Assembly: GCA_025350245.1 (NCBI GenBank)
Contig: JANXYG010000112.1
Coordinates: forward strand, 1 to 35,214
DNA from: Betaproteobacteria bacterium
GTDB lineage: Bacteria > Pseudomonadota > Gammaproteobacteria > Burkholderiales > Ga0077523
DNA: 35,214 nucleotides
Reading direction: 5' to 3'
In this document: in pieces, positions 30,991 to 35,214 of the stretch
Numbering within the stretch: the stretch's first letter is position 1
Layout: each line of letters opens with the position of its first letter
Translations under genes and position numbers: made by a program
Notes under the pieces: model-generated
What the model was told of the DNA's origin: nothing
The model's input: the letters and a program-made list of their open reading frames with translations, nothing else
Databases searched by the model: none

Positions 30991-31764
30991 ATGTGCCAGC
31001 TTCTCGGGATGAATTGCAACGTCCCCACCGACATCGTGTTTTCGTTCACCGGCTTCCAGCAGCGCGGCGGACGTACCGACGACCATGCCGACGGTTGGGG
31101 CATCGCCTTCTTCGAGGGCAGGGGCTGCCGGCTCTATGTCGACTCGGCATCGGCCGCCGACTCGCCAGTAGCGCAACTGGTGCGCAGCTATCCGATCCGC
31201 TCGCTCAACGTCATCGCGCACATCCGCAAGGCCACGCGCGGCCCGGTGGCGCTCGAGAACACCCATCCGTTCATGCGCGAGCTGTGGGGGCGCTACTGGA
31301 TCTTTGCGCACAACGGCACGCTCGATCGATTCGAGGCTCGGTCGCAAGGGCGTTTTCGGCCGGTGGGTTCCACTGACAGCGAGGCCGCGTTCTGCGATCT
31401 GCTCAATGCGCTGTGGCAGCGGTTCGGCGACACCGAACCATCGGGCGCCGATCTCGGCGGCGCCGTGCGCGAATGGGCGAACCGCATGGCAGCGCTCGGC
31501 AGCTTCAACTTCCTGCTGTCAAACGGCGCGCAGTTGTTCTCCCATTGCGCCACGCGGCTCTCCTACGTGGTCCGCCAGGCCCCCTTCACGCGGGTGCGGC
31601 TGGCAGACGCCGACATCGACGTCGACTTCAGCGCCGTGACGACACCGGCCGATCGCGTGGCCGTGATCGCGACGGTGCCGCTCACCACCAACGAAGAGTG
31701 GACATCGATCGAGCCGGGGCAGCTGCTGGTGTTCGAGGATGGGGAGCCGCGGGTGGTTGGGTAG
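30991..31764 (+). CDS. Class II glutamine amidotransferase (YafJ-like)
   Basis: This 257-residue enzyme begins MCQLLGMNCN. After removal of Met, Cys2 becomes the N-terminal nucleophile. Other family motifs are HADGWGIAFFEG, IAHIRKATRGPVALENTHPF and WIFAHNGTL, matching Ntn-type glutaminase domains of the YafJ/EgtC group. It releases ammonia or acts on a gamma-glutamyl amide bond, and its partner is unknown. ATG 30991 was chosen because it places Cys at position 2; an upstream start would disable the enzyme. It is divergent from the encapsulin operon, so a link to gamma-glutamyl-cysteine-type sulfur metabolism is possible but unproven. Confidence 0.85.
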   Translation: MCQLLGMNCNVPTDIVFSFTGFQQRGGRTDDHADGWGIAFFEGRGCRLYVDSASAADSPVAQLVRSYPIRSLNVIAHIRKATRGPVALENTHPFMRELWGRYWIFAHNGTLDRFEARSQGRFRPVGSTDSEAAFCDLLNALWQRFGDTEPSGADLGGAVREWANRMAALGSFNFLLSNGAQLFSHCATRLSYVVRQAPFTRVRLADADIDVDFSAVTTPADRVAVIATVPLTTNEEWTSIEPGQLLVFEDGEPRVVG

Positions 31765-32071
31765 GTGAGCTGTTGTTGTCGGTGTGGCGCGGTCGCGGGC
31801 GTTGAGATGAAAGACCTGTTTGCCTCTCGGTGGATTTCGAAGGGGCAAGCTGTCGCGGCGGGATCAGCCCTTGGCAAGACGATGGCTGAGGTAGGTGCAT
31901 TCCGCTGGAATGCTGTAGTGTTTTGCCTGCAGTTTGTCGCGCGCCCGGTCGGGCAGGTGTGGCTGGTGGGGTGCAACGGGGTCGGGCTCGCTGGCCGCGA
32001 GATGCATGGGAGAGTTCCACAAACTGTTCACACAGCAATGTCCGTCTTCAACAAGGGACAAGCGCACCGTC
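31765..32071 (+). other. Intergenic stretch with terminator-like hairpin
   Basis: GCATTCC (31897-31903) and GGAATGC (31907-31913) form a perfect 7-base stem with a GCT loop, followed shortly by GTTTTG. This probably terminates the amidotransferase gene. Overlapping short frames have no family features, and base composition begins to drop towards the Fic block. Confidence 0.5.
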
Positions 32072-32458
32072 ATGGACATCACAAAGACAGCCTTTAGAGC
32101 CGCGATGCGTGCATACAAGCGCGGGGAACGGCTATTCCGAATTTCAAGGGCCCGCTCCTGGTACATCGAGAGCGAGGCAGGTGAACTGCTCCCGCTGAAG
32201 TACGTTTGCGCCATCGCAACGAATATTTCTCCAGGAAGATTCAATACGTCAGAGGCAATTGCCGCGGCGCATCAAAGCGGGATGAACACACGTCACCTTC
32301 CGGGAGACACGCACCGGGAGTTTGAAGGCCGAGTTGCCGCCGCTCTTCGAAGTACGGCGGCGCGGCGAAAGCGGCTACTTCGTGCAAACCCAAAACCAAC
32401 GCTCAAACTGGGCACCACGCTAGTCGATATGGCCTCACGAAACGAGCCTTCGCTATAA
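32072..32458 (+). CDS. Small uncharacterised protein upstream of fic
   Basis: This basic protein of about 128 residues starts MDITKTAFRAAMRAYKRGER. Its core, FRISRARSWYIESEAGELLPLKYVCAIAT then SPGRFNTSEAI, loosely recalls the small DNA- or nuclease-associated head domain found in ScoMcrA-like proteins. That likeness is weak and is not a family call. It ends in an Arg/Lys-rich helix. ATG 32072 has AGGGACAAG upstream but no strong site. It ends 8 bases before the Fic gene, so the pair is probably one operon. It could be an antitoxin or regulator for the Fic protein. Confidence 0.55.
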   Translation: MDITKTAFRAAMRAYKRGERLFRISRARSWYIESEAGELLPLKYVCAIATNISPGRFNTSEAIAAAHQSGMNTRHLPGDTHREFEGRVAAALRSTAARRKRLLRANPKPTLKLGTTLVDMASRNEPSL

Positions 32459-32466
32459 TTCTTCCA

Positions 32467-33948
32467 ATGAACTACCAGCGCATTCAGCCATTCCCCTCCC
32501 CGAACGCCTATGCCTTTCCGGAGTTACGCGCACTCTCGTCTGTGTGGCAGGAGCGACGAGCTGCGCTCGAAGAAGACGGGGCATACAAGGAATTCATCAA
32601 GAAGCTCCAACGAGAGTGGGCTATCGAAACCGGCATTATCGAACGCCTGTACACGTGGGATCGCGGAGTTACGGAAGTCCTGATTGAGCAAGGTATTGAG
32701 TCCTCAATTATTGCCCACCGTGGTGGTGTCTCTCAGCGGGATGCAGAGCACATCCGGGCGCTAATCAACGATCACCTAGGGATCGTCGAAGGCCTGTTCG
32801 GCTATATCAAGGGCGAAGAGCCCCTGACAGAACACTTCATTCGCGGACTCCAAGCCCAATTCACAGCGCATCAAGACTACACCGAAGCCGTTACGGAGAG
32901 CGGCGATCTCATACGCGTCACTCTTCAAAAAGGGGAGTACAAGTCTCTTCCCAACAACCCACGTCGTCCGGACGGTGAAGTTCATTCCTACTGCCCGCCA
33001 GAGTGGACGAAGGAGGAGATGGAGAGCCTCATTCGGATGTATCGCGAAGCCGACGCGATCCACGCACCTGAGGTCAAGTCCGCTTGGCTTCATCATCGCT
33101 TCACTCAGATTCACCCATTTCAGGACGGCAACGGTCGCGTCGCGCGCGCACTGGCATCGCTGGTGTTCTTGCGCGAAGGCCTCTTTCCCTTGGTCGTTCG
33201 CGAATCTGACCGCAAGGAGTACATCGGCGCGCTTGAGACCGCTGACGCAGGCGACCTTGGTCCGCTGATAGCTTTCTTTGCACGTCGCCAGCGCGATGCA
33301 ATTCTCAAGGCCCTTGGCCTTGAGCAGCAGGTTCAGCAAAGCAAGTACGCAGAGCAGATCGTCGAGTCTGCGCTTGAGTTGCTTCGCAACCGCTTCAGCC
33401 GAGAGCAGCAGAAGGTGACAGCCGTGTACGTGCACGCGGCCAAGCTCTTCACCGTCGTTGACCAGAAATTTCGTGAACTGGCCACCACCCTTGATCCACA
33501 ACTACGTTCACTGTCGCCACTTCAGAAGTCCAAGTACCACGCGAGAGCCAATGCGGCCGACAACACATCCAGCCAGCGCCACTATTTCCAGAAGCAGATC
33601 GTCGACATCTCCAAGCACTTTGACTACTTTGCCAACTTCGAGCGCTATCGCACTTGGGTAAGGGTGACGCTGACGACTGATCAAGACTTTGACTACGTAG
33701 TCAGCTTTCATGGCTACGGACCGGGAGATACCGGCATCTTGGCCGCATCCGCGTTTACGTACATGAAAGCCCCCAAGGAGGAAGGTGGAACAGAGCCGGT
33801 CGCCCTGCACCCAGCGGCAACCGAACTCTTCCAGTTCAACTACGCCGAGTCATTCGATACCACCGAAAAGCGCTTTGCAGAGTGGCTTGAAGGATCGATG
33901 GCAATCGCGCTTGCTGAGTGGAAGAGGTCTTTGCAGACGGGAGCGTGA
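32467..33948 (+). CDS. Fic-family protein (AMPylase/nucleotidyl transferase)
   Basis: This 493-residue protein has a complete Fic motif, HPFQDGNGRVAR (His216 catalytic), so it should transfer AMP or a related group to a hydroxyl of a target protein. Upstream, TGIIER (55-60) resembles the inhibitory [ST]xxxE[GN] helix but has Arg at the last position. The C-terminal 220 residues form a long extra region, including a helical stretch and a FDYFANFERYRTWVRVTL segment that I do not recognise. Base composition is clearly less G+C-rich than most of the window, suggesting horizontal transfer. An insertion sequence abuts its 3' end. Confidence 0.85.
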   Translation: MNYQRIQPFPSPNAYAFPELRALSSVWQERRAALEEDGAYKEFIKKLQREWAIETGIIERLYTWDRGVTEVLIEQGIESSIIAHRGGVSQRDAEHIRALINDHLGIVEGLFGYIKGEEPLTEHFIRGLQAQFTAHQDYTEAVTESGDLIRVTLQKGEYKSLPNNPRRPDGEVHSYCPPEWTKEEMESLIRMYREADAIHAPEVKSAWLHHRFTQIHPFQDGNGRVARALASLVFLREGLFPLVVRESDRKEYIGALETADAGDLGPLIAFFARRQRDAILKALGLEQQVQQSKYAEQIVESALELLRNRFSREQQKVTAVYVHAAKLFTVVDQKFRELATTLDPQLRSLSPLQKSKYHARANAADNTSSQRHYFQKQIVDISKHFDYFANFERYRTWVRVTLTTDQDFDYVVSFHGYGPGDTGILAASAFTYMKAPKEEGGTEPVALHPAATELFQFNYAESFDTTEKRFAEWLEGSMAIALAEWKRSLQTGA

Positions 33949-33982
33949 GCCAATCCACCCAAGTTAAGCCACGTGTAGCTCA

Positions 33983-35198
33983 TCAACAATGTTTCTGAGT
34001 CATGTATTTGTGTGGTTTTGGTCCTGGCTTGCGGGGCTTGGACAACTTTTCTCGATGAACATAGGTGTGCTGGGCCACCAGCCGCAGCACATTTCGCAAC
34101 AGCTTGGCGACCTTCTTTCCGAGCAGCAGCGCAGGCAGCAAAGGCTTGAGGGCGGTGTGCACATAGGCACGGTTGATGCGAACCGATTCGGGCAGACCGG
34201 CGTTGTCGTGGGCGCTCAGAGCGGTCAAAGCCTGCAAGTTGTCGCACAGCCACCTTGGCGGCGACATCTTGCACGACGGCTTGTTGCGACAAACCCGAGA
34301 CGTGCTCCAAATTGAGGCGCTGCTTGAGCCGCTTGAACGCTTCCTCGATGCGCCAGCGCTGGTGATAAAGATCGCCAAACCGACTGGCTGGAAAGCGTGC
34401 CGCATCGAGCAGGTTCGTCATGAGCACGCGCACCCGGCCATTGGGCGCAATGTGGCGCACCAGGCGCACGGTTTGAGACTCGCTGGGGCACTCAAAATCG
34501 AGCACATCGCGCCGGTCAGCAGCGCGCAGCGTGACGATCTGCTCGGCAAGACCGCTGCGCAGGAAGTCGCGCACGCAAGTAAAGCCAGAATTGCCGGATT
34601 TTTCGACCCGCATGCAAAACGGGATGGCGCGTTGGTTCAAGACAGCCACCAGCCAGCGGCTGGGATAGCCTCTATCGAGCAGCAACAAATCGCTGCTGGA
34701 GAGCCGGTCAAGATGCTCGAACAGCATCTGTCGCTCGTTTTCGTGGACGCTGTGCAGCGAGGCGGCGAGCATCAACTCGCAGCCTGGGAGAAACAGCCCA
34801 AAGGCGATTTGGTCGGGCAGTGCGGCGCGTTTGACGTGGCTGGCACGCAGACCGAAACGTACCGTGGAGGCATCGGCGGCGACCAGGCGCAAGCCATGCC
34901 AGCGCGAAACAAAACCATAGTGCTCGGCACGCTGGATCAACCAGTCGTTGAGCAGCGGAATGGCCGTCAAGGACAGCTTTGCGCGCGCCTGCGCGAACGC
35001 TTGCTCCGAGACGTGGTGCAACAATTGTGCTTGTTGGCGCAGATGGGCAAAGAACTCGTCAAGCTCGGCTTGGACGCTCTTGCGCATGCCACTGAGCATC
35101 AACGCGACCAAGGCTGGCAAAGGCAGCTTGCGCTGGCGCGTGAAGGCCGTGGGATGATCGGGATGGGCCGCCAACAGACGAAACTCGGCAGACTGCAA
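33983..35198 (-). pseudogene. IS4-family DDE transposase with a +1 frameshift
   Basis: The reading frame from 35198 encodes an IS4-type transposase: LVAADASTVRFG (first Asp), SSDLLLLDRGYPS (second Asp) and YHQRWRIEEAFKRLKQR, which fits the YREK signature with the catalytic Glu. After VVQDVAAKV one extra base (within about 34249-34252) shifts the frame. The true C-terminus continues in the next frame as LCDNLQALTALSAHDNAG, ending at the stop 33983-33985. The protein as encoded is altered over its last part and probably inactive. The gene begins within 16 bases of the window edge, so the left end of the element is outside view. Confidence 0.8.
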
Positions 35199-35214
35199 GT
35201 GCGCGGCAAGGCCG

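Overview
The window is G+C-rich chromosomal DNA, most likely from a betaproteobacterium of the order Burkholderiales. The gene families fit this: a LpoB/DUF1425/COG3014 lipoprotein operon, LuxR-type two-component regulators and an HME-RND pump. A C/G-run intergenic repeat at about 12764-12838 also looks like one I recall from many Burkholderiales genomes. No rRNA, tRNA or CRISPR array was seen. The assignment is inference from gene content, not a database result.

Layout. 1-1164: a hairpin, then a cupin and a type II haloacid dehalogenase in tandem. 1171-5672 (minus): a second haloacid dehalogenase, then a three-gene outer-membrane lipoprotein operon (COG3014, YcfL-like, LpoB), a methyltransferase remnant and a secreted hypothetical. 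5792-9997 (minus): a YVTN beta-propeller protein and an HME-type RND pump without visible partner subunits. 10230-11857: a NarL/FixJ-type sensor kinase and regulator. 12219-16451: a hypothetical, a DUF4864 protein, a large copper/haem oxidoreductase (thioredoxin-like, c-type haem and PHM-like copper monooxygenase domains) and an acyltransferase. 16537-18915: a Ser/Thr kinase-HDOD-GAF fusion.

18916-26615 is a scarred region. It holds an integron gene cassette with an intact attC and no integrase in view, then a run of broken genes. Several are chimeras in which the start of one gene is joined to the end of another: DUF4062-like/isochorismatase, IS66 TnpA/YceI, MetN/MetQ, isochorismatase/DszA-like monooxygenase and SsuA/SsuC. 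The two halves of an isochorismatase-family gene lie 4.1 kb apart and share a 109-bp near-identical direct repeat. Crossing over there would release a circle carrying one intact 270-codon gene. Intact genes in this stretch are a YeeE/YedE sulfur-transport pair, a DUF6883/DUF4926 pair and an SsuB-like ATPase.

26584-30723 (minus) is the clearest functional unit: a Family 2A encapsulin operon in the order rhodanese, serine O-acetyltransferase, encapsulin shell, cysteine desulfurase with a long disordered cargo-loading N-terminus. Related systems are known to sequester sulfur. The remnants of methionine and sulfonate import and the YeeE/YedE pair make about 20.5-30.7 kb a sulfur-acquisition and sulfur-storage neighbourhood, parts of which have decayed.

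30991-35198: a class II glutamine amidotransferase, then a block with different base composition holding a small uncharacterised gene, a Fic-family protein and a frameshifted IS4-family transposase at the window edge.
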